Assembly (NCBI RefSeq): GCF_008386695.1
Contig: NZ_VUOC01000001.1
Span: 284,347 to 348,346 of the forward strand
Direction of reading: 5' to 3'
Length of the DNA: 64,000 nt
Source: Chitinophaga agrisoli
GTDB lineage: Bacteria; Bacteroidota; Bacteroidia; Chitinophagales; Chitinophagaceae
Under the pieces are notes generated by a model, which had not been told where the DNA came from, ran no database searches, and saw only the letters and a list, made by a program, of their open reading frames with translations. The position numbers were made by a program, and so were the translations under genes. Shown here one piece after another: positions 1-8,166 of the stretch; the stretch's first letter is position 1, and every line of letters begins with the position of its first letter.

Positions 1-244
1 GGGGCGGTTGACATTTTCTCCTGACAACTGATTCCGCTACTATCTTTATTTATGCTGATGGTTTCCTGACTTTCGTAATATCCTTTATTATCGTCTTCCC
101 TATGCTATGATCGTAACCTTCTGCTCTTACTATTTCCACCGTTGCCAAGAGAGTGTGTTCATTGTTCTTTTAATCCTTTCGCTGTCCGTTGTACATCCCA
201 ATCTGGTGGTCTGTCTGTTCTATATATTTATTATTGCTTAACGC
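1..244. other. Non-coding left edge of window
   Basis: No convincing gene or RNA is visible here. The only open frames are short and overlap the antisense of yceI. This is the 3' side of the pirin-yceI operon. I see no clear terminator hairpin, so the transcript may end outside the window. Confidence 0.5.
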
Positions 245-772
245 TTACGCTTGCTTTATATATTCTACGGCTAAGTGCAGTTTCACTTCGTCGCCTACTA
301 CGATTCCACCAGCTTCAGTTACAGCGTGGAAGGACAGGCCGTAATCCTTACGGTTGATCTTGCCAGTCAGTTCAAAGCCAGCTTTTACCTGACCCCAGGG
401 ATCAGTGATGATACCGCCATATTCTGCATTCAGCACTACCGGTTTGGTTACGCCACGTACAGTCAGATCGCCTGATACGGTATAGTTTGCGTCATCAACT
501 TTCTTCACTTCTTTAGAAACGAAAGTCACTTTAGGGTAAGAAGCTGCATGGAAGAAGTCTTCTGCCTGCAGGTGTTTATCACGGTCTGCATTTTTGGTGG
601 TGATGCTGTCTACGTTTGCTTCGAAAGAAACCACAGCGCTGGTGAAATCATCGCCATTTGTTTGTACGCTAGAGTCAAAGCTGGTAAAATTACCTGTGAT
701 AGTAGAGATCATCAGGTGTTTTACTTTAAATTGAATTTCACTGTGAGCAGCATCAATTTTCCAGGTTGTCAT
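245..772 (-). CDS. YceI-family polyisoprenoid-binding-like protein
   Basis: This is a 175-residue single-domain YceI protein, a lipocalin-like barrel that binds isoprenoid or amphiphilic lipids in characterised members. Family signatures are visible: the W-x-ID-x2-HS start near residues 4-11, the DRD-x-HL-x2-EDFF block near 63-72, and the DPWG..K.GF....INRKD.GL block near 124-145. No signal peptide is present, so it should be cytoplasmic, unlike the periplasmic E. coli YceI. It lies 47 bp downstream of the pirin gene on the same strand and is probably co-transcribed. The substrate cannot be inferred. Confidence 0.92.
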   Translation of the reverse strand: MTTWKIDAAHSEIQFKVKHLMISTITGNFTSFDSSVQTNGDDFTSAVVSFEANVDSITTKNADRDKHLQAEDFFHAASYPKVTFVSKEVKKVDDANYTVSGDLTVRGVTKPVVLNAEYGGIITDPWGQVKAGFELTGKINRKDYGLSFHAVTEAGGIVVGDEVKLHLAVEYIKQA

Positions 773-819
773 TGTTTAATTTTTTTGTTGTTTATAATAG
801 TTTTGAATCAGTGTTTTGA

Positions 820-1698
820 TCAGAGGCGCCCCATTTTGCCGGCGTTATAATCATCGATGGCCTGTGTTATTTCTTCCTGGGTATTCATCAGGAAGGGACC
901 GTAGGCGAAGATGGGCTCATTGATAGGCTCCCCGTTCAGTACGAGCAGGGCAGCATCTTCAGTGGCGGAGATCAGTATCTCTCCTTCACTTGTATCAAAC
1001 AGCGCGATCTCAACGCCATGGGCCTTATCGGCCTCATTAAAGATCACTGCGCCTTTGAGCGTTATAATACCTGTATTATAGCCTTCCGGTAGTGAGAGCG
1101 TAACCGTATCACCGGCTTTCAGCTGTATATCATACAGGTTGATGGGCGTATAGGTTTGGGCGGGGCCTGTCTGACCATCAAACCGGCCGGCAATTACCCT
1201 TATATAACTCTCCTTACCCACTGGTATTACCGGTATCCCGTCCTTTGACAGATCCTGGTAATGAGGAGCCGTTCTCTTATGCGCTTTGGGCAGATTTACC
1301 CATAACTGCACCGCTTCCAGGATGCCACCGCGTTTACTGAACTCCGTTTCGTGCTTTTCTTCATGCACCAGCCCGGAGCCGGCGGTCATCCATTGTACAT
1401 CGCCTGCTGTCAGTTTACCATAGTTACCGGCAGAATCCCGGTGTTCCAGCGCTCCCTGATACAGGATGCTGACTGTCTCAAACCCTGCGTGGGGGTGTTC
1501 ATCCACGCCACGGGGTTTGGATGCAGGGGGAAAGTAGGCCGGCGCTGCATAATCCAGTAAAAAGAAAGGGCTGATGCGCCTTCCCAGACGGTTACCGTTG
1601 GGAAATACATTCTGTACCCTGAAACCGTCACCTACTGTATGGGGCGCCGGTGCTTTATATATCTCTGTTACTTGTTTTATGGTTTTTGTCGTTGTCAT
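820..1698 (-). CDS. Pirin family protein
   Basis: This 292-residue bicupin is a pirin homologue. Pirins bind iron and act as quercetin 2,3-dioxygenase or redox-linked regulators; the role here is unknown. The N-terminal cupin keeps the metal ligands of the family: H68 and H70 in the motif HPHAGFETV, and H112 and E114 in the motif GLVHEE. The C-terminal cupin (about 190-285) is less conserved, as is usual. The start is supported by an exceptionally strong Shine-Dalgarno sequence, AGGAGGT, 6 nt upstream (minus strand, 1703-1709), which is rare in Bacteroidota. It is first in a pirin-yceI operon whose promoter carries a 10-bp palindrome. Confidence 0.93.
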   Translation of the reverse strand: MTTTKTIKQVTEIYKAPAPHTVGDGFRVQNVFPNGNRLGRRISPFFLLDYAAPAYFPPASKPRGVDEHPHAGFETVSILYQGALEHRDSAGNYGKLTAGDVQWMTAGSGLVHEEKHETEFSKRGGILEAVQLWVNLPKAHKRTAPHYQDLSKDGIPVIPVGKESYIRVIAGRFDGQTGPAQTYTPINLYDIQLKAGDTVTLSLPEGYNTGIITLKGAVIFNEADKAHGVEIALFDTSEGEILISATEDAALLVLNGEPINEPIFAYGPFLMNTQEEITQAIDDYNAGKMGRL

Positions 1699-1702
1699 AT
1701 CG

Positions 1703-1739
1703 ACCTCCTAAAGACAACACAAAGATATATGTTGCAACA
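1703..1739 (-). promoter_or_regulatory. Pirin operon promoter, operator palindrome and strong RBS
   Basis: On the minus strand there is a perfect Bacteroidota -7 element, TATCTTTG (1727-1720), then an AGGAGGT ribosome binding site (1709-1703) and the ATG at 1698. A perfect palindrome, TGTTGCAACA (1730-1739), lies in the spacer just upstream of the -7 element, where a bound repressor would block polymerase. Nineteen nucleotides upstream of the -7 box the sequence reads TTTC, close to the TTTG -33 consensus. The same palindrome recurs at the promoter of the AraC gene near 22.9 kb. Confidence 0.6.
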
Positions 1740-1944
1740 ACTGTTTGAAATGGATAAAACTATGTAAGTGGTGGACTTTTTTCCCGGGGTAGATCTAAGT
1801 CCCGATCAGCCGCCAACATTCCACGCTGTGCATTTCAGTGAAGACAAACCGTTCAACCAGCAAGCGTGATTTATCTAAAATACTGCCGTCAACTGAAAAC
1901 GAGCGTTTTAGTCTAGATTTGCAGCATCGTTTCAAAAGAGGCGG

Positions 1945-1999
1945 GATACGGGTGTCAATGCAGTTGCAATGCAGTGTCAATGCAGTTACCATGCAATAA
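1945..1999. repeat. 11-bp tandem repeat array (CAATGCAGTNN type)
   Basis: Four clear 11-bp units lie at 1956-1966, 1967-1977, 1978-1988 and 1989-1999, with a degenerate unit before them. The core is CAATGCAGT followed by two variable bases, and the last unit reads CCATGCAATAA. A related array with units ending in GCAGTT is at 32635-32678. This array and the one at 2123-2188 fill much of the 546-bp gap between the AraC and pirin genes. No gene is apparent in this gap. Confidence 0.8.
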
Positions 2000-2090
2000 G
2001 CCGGGTCTTGCGTACGAATATCCGGCTGAAAGGCCGGCCAATTGGGGAAATAAAAAAGAGCACCCTCACTATCTATTGTCAATTAATATG

Positions 2091-2188
2091 TTAGGAGGCC
2101 GAACAGGCTGGAATGCCCGTAAACATGGAGAATATATGGGTTGCATATGGCGTGCATATAAGTGTCATATGGATAGTATATGGGAAAC
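2091..2188. repeat. Leader plus 11-bp tandem array (ATATGGGNNNN type), copy 1
   Basis: A leader beginning TTAGGAGG (2091) is followed by six phased 11-bp units from 2123 to 2188, most starting ATATGG and ending in four variable bases. Homologous elements with the same leader and similar unit order are at 35220-35328 and 62964-63061. The array is between the 3' end of an AraC gene and the pirin promoter. Confidence 0.82.
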
Positions 2189-2244
2189 GGGTACTGTAAC
2201 CTTCAGGAAATTAATGCTGATGGCTGCCTGTTAAAACCCATGCA

Positions 2245-3171
2245 TCAGGCAACAGACGGTGTTTCATTCACCCCTACGGTAGCGGCACCGGCACGGGCAG
2301 CATCCCGGAACTCTGACGGGCTCTGATTGGTATACTTCTTAAAAAAGCGGCTGAAATAATGCGGGTCTTCAAATCCCAGCTTATAGGAGATCTCTTTGGC
2401 AGTAAGGTCTGTATTATATAAATAACGCTGGGCTTCCAGTATGATCCGGTTCCGGATATGCTCTCCGGCCGTAAGGCCAGACAGCTGTTTGCTGATCTCA
2501 TTGAGCAGCACGGGCTTTATATGCAGCTGATCCGCATAGTCGGATACATTCTTTAAACGATGGTAATTCTCCTCTATCAGGTTCTTAAAATGCAGGAATA
2601 CAGAGCTATTATGAGAGGCAAACTGTTCCGGTACAGCGGCCATATTGGTACCGTTAATACGGGAAGCCAATACCAGGAAATACCTGAGCAGGCTGTTAAG
2701 GGCGGTTTCATAACCCGCCTCTTTTTCCTGCAGCTCCCGCAGCATACGCTGTACAATCACCTCAAACTCCTTTTCCTGTTCATGATCCAGGGTAATGACG
2801 CTGCTGAACTGATTATTGATAAAAAGACCCGATTGTATACCCACCAATGGCTCCTGCATACACATAAAGGCATCCGGGAAGGCGATCATGAAACCATCCA
2901 CTTTTTCACTGAACTGCATTTTATGTACCTGGCGGGGCGCCAGGAAAAAGAGAGTATTCTTTTTTACCACATGGGTAACGGTGTCTATGGTATGCACCAG
3001 TTCTCCCTTCCTGATCCAGTAAATAGTATAGAACTCATGCCGGTGAGGCGCTTCTGTATGGGCAAAGAAATCAGGCCCCAGCGAGCATAATGTTGATACC
3101 ACAAAGGAAGTATCTGCCTGTGCGTATTCCGGCAGGGAAACAATCTCGATATGTTCTTTCTTCTCAGCCAT
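2245..3171 (-). CDS. AraC-family transcriptional regulator
   Basis: This is a 308-residue regulator with an N-terminal cupin-like sensing domain (about 25-160, with the HRHEFY and APRQVHKM segments typical of the fold) and a C-terminal AraC/XylS double helix-turn-helix (about 195-292). The second helix-turn-helix signature ISYKLGFEDPHYFSRFFKKY is intact. Its ATG overlaps the stop codon of scpA in the arrangement TAATG, so translation is probably coupled to scpA. The ligand and targets are unknown. Downstream lie the 11-bp arrays and then the pirin operon, which it might control, but nothing in the sequence proves that. Confidence 0.93.
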   Translation of the reverse strand: MAEKKEHIEIVSLPEYAQADTSFVVSTLCSLGPDFFAHTEAPHRHEFYTIYWIRKGELVHTIDTVTHVVKKNTLFFLAPRQVHKMQFSEKVDGFMIAFPDAFMCMQEPLVGIQSGLFINNQFSSVITLDHEQEKEFEVIVQRMLRELQEKEAGYETALNSLLRYFLVLASRINGTNMAAVPEQFASHNSSVFLHFKNLIEENYHRLKNVSDYADQLHIKPVLLNEISKQLSGLTAGEHIRNRIILEAQRYLYNTDLTAKEISYKLGFEDPHYFSRFFKKYTNQSPSEFRDAARAGAATVGVNETPSVA

Positions 3172-3959
3172 TAGTCTTTCTCAAAAATACCAGCCACTTC
3201 CTCTTCCCTGTCCGCAGGATCTACATAATCTATAATGAAGTTATTCCGGCCTTCGCCTACCATGATGCCCAGGTATTTTGCCTGCACCAGTTCAAGCATG
3301 CTCAGGAACAGGAAAATGGCATGTATACGGTCCTTACAATGATCAAATATCTTTTCAAAGGCAAGTGTTTTCTCCACACGGGCCAGGTCCAGCATGTATT
3401 CGCGGGAGCCTTCCATGGTATAATCGTACTTATACACCACGTGCTGGGGTTTATTATCCCGCTCTTTGATACGCTGCATCACCTTTTCAAAGGTTTTGGT
3501 CAGCTTAAAGAGCGTGAGGGTCTGTACCTCTGTACCCTCGCTGGTGGCCTCACCTATTTCTGCCAGTTCTTTGGCGATATTGCCGCGTTTTATCTGCAGC
3601 ATACGATCTGCCTCTTTCTCTGCCAGCTCTGTTGCGGCCTGTTTGTAACGTTTATATTCCAGGATCTTGTCTACCAGCTCCAGGCGGGGATCTATCTCAT
3701 TACCCTGCTCATCCACCTCTTTACGCGGCAACAGGGTCTTGGCCTTGATGCGCATGAGGGTAGCCACAAACAGGATGAACTCACTGGCCAGCTCTATGTT
3801 CAGTGATTTCATGTGGTGTATATAGTCCAGGAAATCCTGTGTGATCTTGCTGATGGGGATATTGTAGATATCCAGCTCGTCCCGCTCTATAAAGAACAGG
3901 AGAAGGTCAAAGGGGCCTTCAAACTGCGGTAATTTTATTTTATAGCTGTTATCGCTCAC
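3171..3959 (-). CDS. scpA: Segregation and condensation protein A
   Basis: This 262-residue kleisin is the ScpA subunit that bridges SMC heads with ScpB during chromosome condensation and segregation. The N-terminal signature KLPQFEGPFDLLLFFIERDE is characteristic, followed by the ILFVATLMRIKAKTLLPR segment and a C-terminal winged-helix region ending around residue 255. No scpB or smc lies nearby, so the usual scpA-scpB pairing is broken here. The stop codon overlaps the start of the AraC gene by one base. Length matches the family. Confidence 0.95.
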   Translation of the reverse strand: MSDNSYKIKLPQFEGPFDLLLFFIERDELDIYNIPISKITQDFLDYIHHMKSLNIELASEFILFVATLMRIKAKTLLPRKEVDEQGNEIDPRLELVDKILEYKRYKQAATELAEKEADRMLQIKRGNIAKELAEIGEATSEGTEVQTLTLFKLTKTFEKVMQRIKERDNKPQHVVYKYDYTMEGSREYMLDLARVEKTLAFEKIFDHCKDRIHAIFLFLSMLELVQAKYLGIMVGEGRNNFIIDYVDPADREEEVAGIFEKD

Positions 3960-3992
3960 TGGAAATCATTAAACAGTTAATAATGAACACAA

Positions 3993-4025
3993 TACAGGCA
4001 TAAATGGGATACATTTATGCCTGTA
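3993..4025 (-). terminator. Perfect 14-bp hairpin terminator
   Basis: The arms TACAGGCATAAATG (3993-4006) and CATTTATGCCTGTA (4012-4025) are perfectly complementary with a 5-nt loop. It sits 36 bp after the stop codon of the DUF3078 gene on the minus strand and most likely ends that transcript. The tract after the stem is only moderately T-rich. Confidence 0.75.
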
Positions 4026-4061
4026 GTACAAACGGTCATTATCAAAAATAGTAAAAATCCC

Positions 4062-4997
4062 TTAGAACCGGGCGGAGAAACCCACCCCTATCACCTGTTT
4101 GACCTGTAATCGCGGGCCTTTGACGCCGGTTTTCTCGTTTACAAACTCCCGCACGTCATCATCATAGATCAGGTCCACGTTCAGGTTGGCGGAGATGTAT
4201 TTGTTCACTTTAAGCATCAGGGCATTTGTCCAGAAGATATCTATGTTCTGGGGATTATGCCGGTAGTCCGTAAACAGGTCCAGGCGGCCCTTATAGGTAA
4301 CATTCTTCATGATCTCTTTTGCCCAGTTAACGGATATATAGGCGCCTACCTGTGTAAGCACGTGTTTACCGGTATCCACTCCATAAGCTCCGCGCGAGGC
4401 CAGCGTATCATCCATTACCACCACAAAACGGGCAGAAACGGGGGTCAGGAACACGGACAGCTCATCGTTGGGCTTATAGTCAAAACCGGGCGCAAACAGT
4501 ATGTAGGCCGGGGAGAAGAAGCGGGAGGTAAGCCGTGGCGGCACACTATCATACAAATAACCATTGGTGAACTGGGTGCGCATATTCAGCAAGGCGCTGG
4601 CGAACCATTTGTTGCCAATATCATAGCCGTATTTACTGGTCAGGTCGATACGGTCATCACTTTTACGGCCACCCAGACTGGTGGTGTTCACATAACCATA
4701 GGCCAGGTCAATACCATTATCCCAGCTGTGCCGGCCCTGCCGGTAGGCGATATAACCAGTAAAGGAAGATGCAATAGAGAATGAGAATTTATCACCACCC
4801 GCAGCCCAATTGCTTAAGCTACCCTGGTTCACATTCACATTAAAAAGGCCGCCTTTGCGCCAACGCGCTTTCAGCGTATCATCCTGGGCCATCTTGAGCT
4901 TCTTTTCCATATCCTCACGCTCTTGTCTCCAATCCTGTGCCTGTAAAGTATATGCGCCCAGTAAGCAGCAAAAAAACAGTAGTACAATTCTTTTCAT
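4062..4997 (-). CDS. DUF3078 family outer membrane barrel protein
   Basis: I chose the start at 4997, which gives 311 residues beginning with a clean signal peptide (MKRIVLLFFCCLLGAYTLQA). An in-frame ATG at 5078 would add 27 residues without signal character. The mature part starts with a charged helix (about 24-45) and continues as alternating strands typical of a DUF3078 barrel, including the WRKGG...NQGSLSNWAAGG start. The protein ends in Phe, as many BAM substrates do. Its function is unknown. It appears monocistronic. Confidence 0.88.
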   Translation of the reverse strand: MKRIVLLFFCCLLGAYTLQAQDWRQEREDMEKKLKMAQDDTLKARWRKGGLFNVNVNQGSLSNWAAGGDKFSFSIASSFTGYIAYRQGRHSWDNGIDLAYGYVNTTSLGGRKSDDRIDLTSKYGYDIGNKWFASALLNMRTQFTNGYLYDSVPPRLTSRFFSPAYILFAPGFDYKPNDELSVFLTPVSARFVVVMDDTLASRGAYGVDTGKHVLTQVGAYISVNWAKEIMKNVTYKGRLDLFTDYRHNPQNIDIFWTNALMLKVNKYISANLNVDLIYDDDVREFVNEKTGVKGPRLQVKQVIGVGFSARF

Positions 4998-5166
4998 CCC
5001 TAAATAAATAATGCTGGCCGGCAGCTTGCCATGTAGTTGAGTACGTATAACAGCTACCTGCCTGAATAGTTGTTTCATGGTAAAATAATTTTCACACGTA
5101 AAGCAATAGGTTTCCTTTTATCTCTAAGCCTGCCAAGAGATTCACAATATATTATACTGATGGAGC

Positions 5167-5595
5167 TTATTTTGATTTGATCGCATCCCGGATTTCCATC
5201 AGGAGTTTTTCCTGTGCAGGTGGTTCCGGTGGGGCTGCCGGGGCTTCTTCTTTCTTGCGCATAATGCGGTTCATGAATTTCACCAGCAGGAAAACACAGA
5301 ATGCGATGATCAGAAAATCGATCACATTCTGGATAAAGGCGCCATAGGCAAACACGGCTATGCCTTTGGCCTTGGCGTCTGCCAGTGAAGCGGGGTCTCC
5401 TTTACTTCTGTCCAGCACCAAAAAGGCATCGTTGAAGCTGGCGCCCTTCATGAATAAACCGATGACCGGCATGATAATGTTGTCTACCAATGATGTTACG
5501 ATCTTGCCAAAAGCAGCGCCAATGATCACACCTACTGCCAGATCCATTACATTGCCTTTCATGGCAAATTCCTTGAATTCTTTTAAGAACGACAT
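5167..5595 (-). CDS. mscL: Large-conductance mechanosensitive channel
   Basis: This 142-residue protein is MscL, the pentameric emergency valve opened by membrane tension during hypo-osmotic shock. The N-terminal amphipathic helix ([20 protein letters not shown]) leads into TM1 with the pore-lining [14 protein letters not shown] segment. TM2 lies at about residues 80-105, and a C-terminal helix follows. A Pro/Ala-rich linker (about 117-126) precedes the last helix. It is monocistronic. An MscS-type channel is found at the far end of the window. Confidence 0.96.
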   Translation of the reverse strand: MSFLKEFKEFAMKGNVMDLAVGVIIGAAFGKIVTSLVDNIIMPVIGLFMKGASFNDAFLVLDRSKGDPASLADAKAKGIAVFAYGAFIQNVIDFLIIAFCVFLLVKFMNRIMRKKEEAPAAPPEPPAQEKLLMEIRDAIKSK

Positions 5596-5670
5596 AAGGA
5601 AAGGTTTTATGGTTACGACTTACAAAGCGCGAAAATAATAATTCCGGGGAAACCCTTTCAGATAAGTATA

Positions 5671-6420
5671 TTATTTATCCTTTATCTCAGGGTATTTCAT
5701 TTTCAGGTCTTTTAGTGTATCCCTTACCGTTTTAGCGATAATGTGCTCTTTATACCAGTTATGATCAGCCGGCACAATATGCCAGGGAACGTAATCGCAG
5801 TGCTCGAATACATCTTCATAGGCCTTACGGTATTCTTTCCATAGCTTCGCCTCTTTTATATCATTTGCATTGTACTTCCACATCTTCCTGGGGTCCTGTG
5901 TGCGCTCTTCCAGCCGTTTCGTCTGCTCATCTTCCGACACATGCAGGTAGAATTTAAGTATATGGGTATCGTTGTGTTCCGTTAAAAGCTTTTCAAAATC
6001 ATTGATGGCGTCCATCCGTTTGTATACAGTCTTTTCATCGATCCATTTATGCACCCGTTGTACCAGCACATCTTCATAATGAGAGCGGTTAAATACCTGT
6101 ATCATGCCTTTACGCGGGGTATGCTGATGGATACGCCATAAAAAATCATGGTCCAGTTCCTCTTCAGTAGGCGCTTTAAAAGGCTGCACCTTTACGCCCA
6201 GGGGATTCATCTGGCCCAGCACGTTACGTACAACACCATCCTTACCACTGGCGTCCATGCCCTGTAATACTACCAGCAGAGACCATTTATGCTGTGCATA
6301 CAACAGGTTCTGCAATTCATCCAGCTCTTCCAGCAGCCGCTTCGTTTCTGCCTTTGTGGTGTCTTTATCCAGCTTTTTGGGTGCATTGGTGTCAATATCT
6401 GATAGTTTGATCTTTGCCAT
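5671..6420 (-). CDS. ppk2: Polyphosphate kinase 2 family protein
   Basis: This is a PPK2-type polyphosphate:nucleotide phosphotransferase of 249 residues with the chosen start (an upstream ATG at 6456 would add 12). It has Walker A GMDASGKDG at residues 54-62, a Walker B region (IQVFNRSHYEDVLV), and the lid motif DPRKMWKYNANDIKEA with a following W..Y. PPK2 enzymes use polyphosphate to phosphorylate AMP, ADP or GDP; the short single-domain form resembles those acting on nucleoside mono- and diphosphates, but the substrate class cannot be fixed by eye. It is divergent from the EamA gene. Confidence 0.93.
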   Translation of the reverse strand: MAKIKLSDIDTNAPKKLDKDTTKAETKRLLEELDELQNLLYAQHKWSLLVVLQGMDASGKDGVVRNVLGQMNPLGVKVQPFKAPTEEELDHDFLWRIHQHTPRKGMIQVFNRSHYEDVLVQRVHKWIDEKTVYKRMDAINDFEKLLTEHNDTHILKFYLHVSEDEQTKRLEERTQDPRKMWKYNANDIKEAKLWKEYRKAYEDVFEHCDYVPWHIVPADHNWYKEHIIAKTVRDTLKDLKMKYPEIKDK

Positions 6421-6472
6421 GTCAGCGAGGTGATTTGCTTTGATTAAAATTAACAAATAACCCGTATAACTG

Positions 6473-7408
6473 TTGCATAGGTTTCTAAAACACTTGCCGG
6501 AGTGGCAGCTTATACGGAACTTTACCTACGCAAAACACACCGTCTTGGATAAACGTATTACGCACTGGAGCATCTTTTTACTACTATCACTTACCTGGGG
6601 CAGCTCATTTATACTCATGAAAATAGGGATGGAAGGCCTGGCCTCTTACCAGGTGGCCAGCCTCAGGCTGGTAGCCGCCGGACTGTCCCTGCTACCGTTT
6701 TTTTTCAAATACATACGGCAAACGCCACGTGGCAAGCTGCCTTTCATTATCCTGTCCGGTATACTGGGCAATGGTATACCAGCCTATTTATTCTGCCTGG
6801 CAGAAACCCGTATAGACAGCGCGCTGGCTGGTATACTGAACGCGCTTACCCCTTTTATGGCGCTGCTGGCGGGTTTTGTTATCTTTAAAAGCCCGTTTGA
6901 GAAGCGGCAGCTTACCGGTGTAAGCGTAGGTTTGCTGGGAGTAATAGGCCTGTTTGCCGGCAACGGCATGGATACCAGCTACTGGTATTATGGCTTTTTT
7001 GTGCTGCTGGCCACCGTTTGCTATGGGGTCAATATCAGCCTGGTGCATCATTTTCTGAAGGGCTTCAGCTCTCTACAGCTTAGCTCCATTGCCCTTTTCT
7101 TTTGTGCCGTATTTGCCTTTCCCGTATTATGGTACAGCCATTTCTTCCCATTATTTGCCGGACCACAGGCGCCATGGACCTCCCTGGCAGCCGGCGCTAC
7201 TTTAGGGGTACTGGGCAGCGGTATTGCCACGGTATTGTTCTATATACTCATACAACATGCGGGAGCGGTATTTGCTTCCATGGTCACCTATGCGCTACCA
7301 GTGGTGGCCATAGGCTGGGGCTTACTGGCCGGCGAAGATATCAATTGGGTACAGCTGGTATGTTTGGGCGTGATATTAATGGGGGTATACCTGGTAAATA
7401 AGAAATAA
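6473..7408 (+). CDS. EamA/DMT-family transporter
   Basis: This 311-residue integral membrane protein has two EamA repeats (about 32-165 and 172-308), ten predicted transmembrane segments and the LTWGSSFILMKIG start that is typical of drug/metabolite transporters. The substrate is unknown. The first 30 residues are polar and lack homology character, so the true start may be further in; no ATG is available before residue 49, but a TTG codon near 6545 would start just before TM1. It runs convergently into frr with a shared hairpin between them. Confidence 0.9.
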   Translation: MHRFLKHLPEWQLIRNFTYAKHTVLDKRITHWSIFLLLSLTWGSSFILMKIGMEGLASYQVASLRLVAAGLSLLPFFFKYIRQTPRGKLPFIILSGILGNGIPAYLFCLAETRIDSALAGILNALTPFMALLAGFVIFKSPFEKRQLTGVSVGLLGVIGLFAGNGMDTSYWYYGFFVLLATVCYGVNISLVHHFLKGFSSLQLSSIALFFCAVFAFPVLWYSHFFPLFAGPQAPWTSLAAGATLGVLGSGIATVLFYILIQHAGAVFASMVTYALPVVAIGWGLLAGEDINWVQLVCLGVILMGVYLVNKK

Positions 7409-7452
7409 AAAAACAGGTGTGCAAATAACAATATCGGTTATTTGCACACCTG
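7407..7452 (-). terminator. frr intrinsic terminator
   Basis: A perfect 16-bp stem (7414-7429 with 7437-7452) has a 7-nt loop and is followed on the minus strand by seven T residues (7413-7407). This is a textbook rho-independent terminator for frr, and the stem can also serve the convergent EamA gene. Confidence 0.92.
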
Positions 7453-7473
7453 CATATCCATTAACCTGGCACA

Positions 7474-8037
7474 TTAGATGGCCATGATCTCTTTTTCTTT
7501 AGTAGCGCAATGTTTATCTATCAGCGCAATATACTTGTCAGTAAGACCCTGAATGGAGGCTTCTGCATCCTTTGCGACATCTTCGCTCAATCCGTCTTTC
7601 TGTAATTTCTTGATACTTTCGATAGCGTCCCTACGGATATTGCGGATGGCTACTTTGCCATGTTCTCCCTCACCGGCGGCGCGTTTTACAAATTCCCTAC
7701 GGCGTTCTTCTGTTAAAGGAGGCAGGAACAGGCGGATCATCTGTCCGTCATTCTGGGGGTTGATCCCGATATTTGCAGCGATGATGGCCCTTTCAATAGG
7801 CTGGATCATATTTTTCTCCCAGGGCTGGATGGTGAGGGTACGGGCATCCGCCACGCTCACATTAGCCACCTGGGCCAGCGGGGTGCTGGAACCATAATAA
7901 TCTACAGTGATACCGTCCAGTATCTGGGGATTGGCTTTACCGGCCCTGATCTTCGTCAGCTCTACTTCCAGGTGCTTAATGGCCTTTTCCATCGAATCCG
8001 AAGCATCCTCCATAATTAGCGTGAGATCGTCTTGCAT
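7474..8037 (-). CDS. frr: Ribosome recycling factor
   Basis: This is a 187-residue RRF of standard length. It splits post-termination ribosomes together with EF-G. Visible family features include the start LTLIMEDASDSMEKAIKHL, the VELTKIRAGKANPQILDGI segment, the domain II region (about 30-105), the LPPLTEERRREFVK block and the NIRRDAIESIKKL helix. It is not next to pyrH, its common partner. It has its own well-formed promoter 24 nt upstream. Confidence 0.98.
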   Translation of the reverse strand: MQDDLTLIMEDASDSMEKAIKHLEVELTKIRAGKANPQILDGITVDYYGSSTPLAQVANVSVADARTLTIQPWEKNMIQPIERAIIAANIGINPQNDGQMIRLFLPPLTEERRREFVKRAAGEGEHGKVAIRNIRRDAIESIKKLQKDGLSEDVAKDAEASIQGLTDKYIALIDKHCATKEKEIMAI

Positions 8038-8060
8038 AACAAAAAATAGTTAAGTGCCTG

Positions 8061-8091
8061 CAAACCTACAGGATTTCTTTTAATCGTCAAA
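8061..8091 (-). promoter_or_regulatory. frr promoter (TTTG-19-TAGGTTTG)
   Basis: Reading the minus strand, a -33 box TTTG (8091-8088) is followed after exactly 19 nt by the -7 box TAGGTTTG (8068-8061). This matches the Bacteroidota primary sigma consensus perfectly. The predicted transcript starts about 18-22 nt upstream of the ATG. Confidence 0.75.
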
Positions 8092-8115
8092 GAAACTAAC
8101 ACCGCTACCAATACA

Positions 8116-8146
8116 AAAGCCGCTCCATATGAGTTGAAGCGGCTTT
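8116..8146 (-). terminator. Terminator hairpin after WecA/MraY-type gene
   Basis: The arms AAAGCCGCT (8116-8124) and AGCGGCTTT (8138-8146) form a 9-bp stem with a 13-nt loop, about 20 bp after the stop codon of the gene ending at 8167. On the minus strand the stem runs into a short T-rich tract. Confidence 0.65.
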
Positions 8147-8166
8147 GCTGTTCTATAATAAAGATC

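Noticed and set aside
142-475. Plus-strand frames at the left edge
   Set aside because: They overlap the antisense of yceI and lack any supporting feature.
2091-2188. CRISPR-like interpretation of the arrays
   Set aside because: Units are 11 bp with 4-bp variable tails, far too short for repeat-spacer arrays, and no cas genes are present.
1795-2234. Short frames in the AraC-pirin gap
   Set aside because: They overlap the 11-bp arrays and have no protein-like composition or homology that I recognise.
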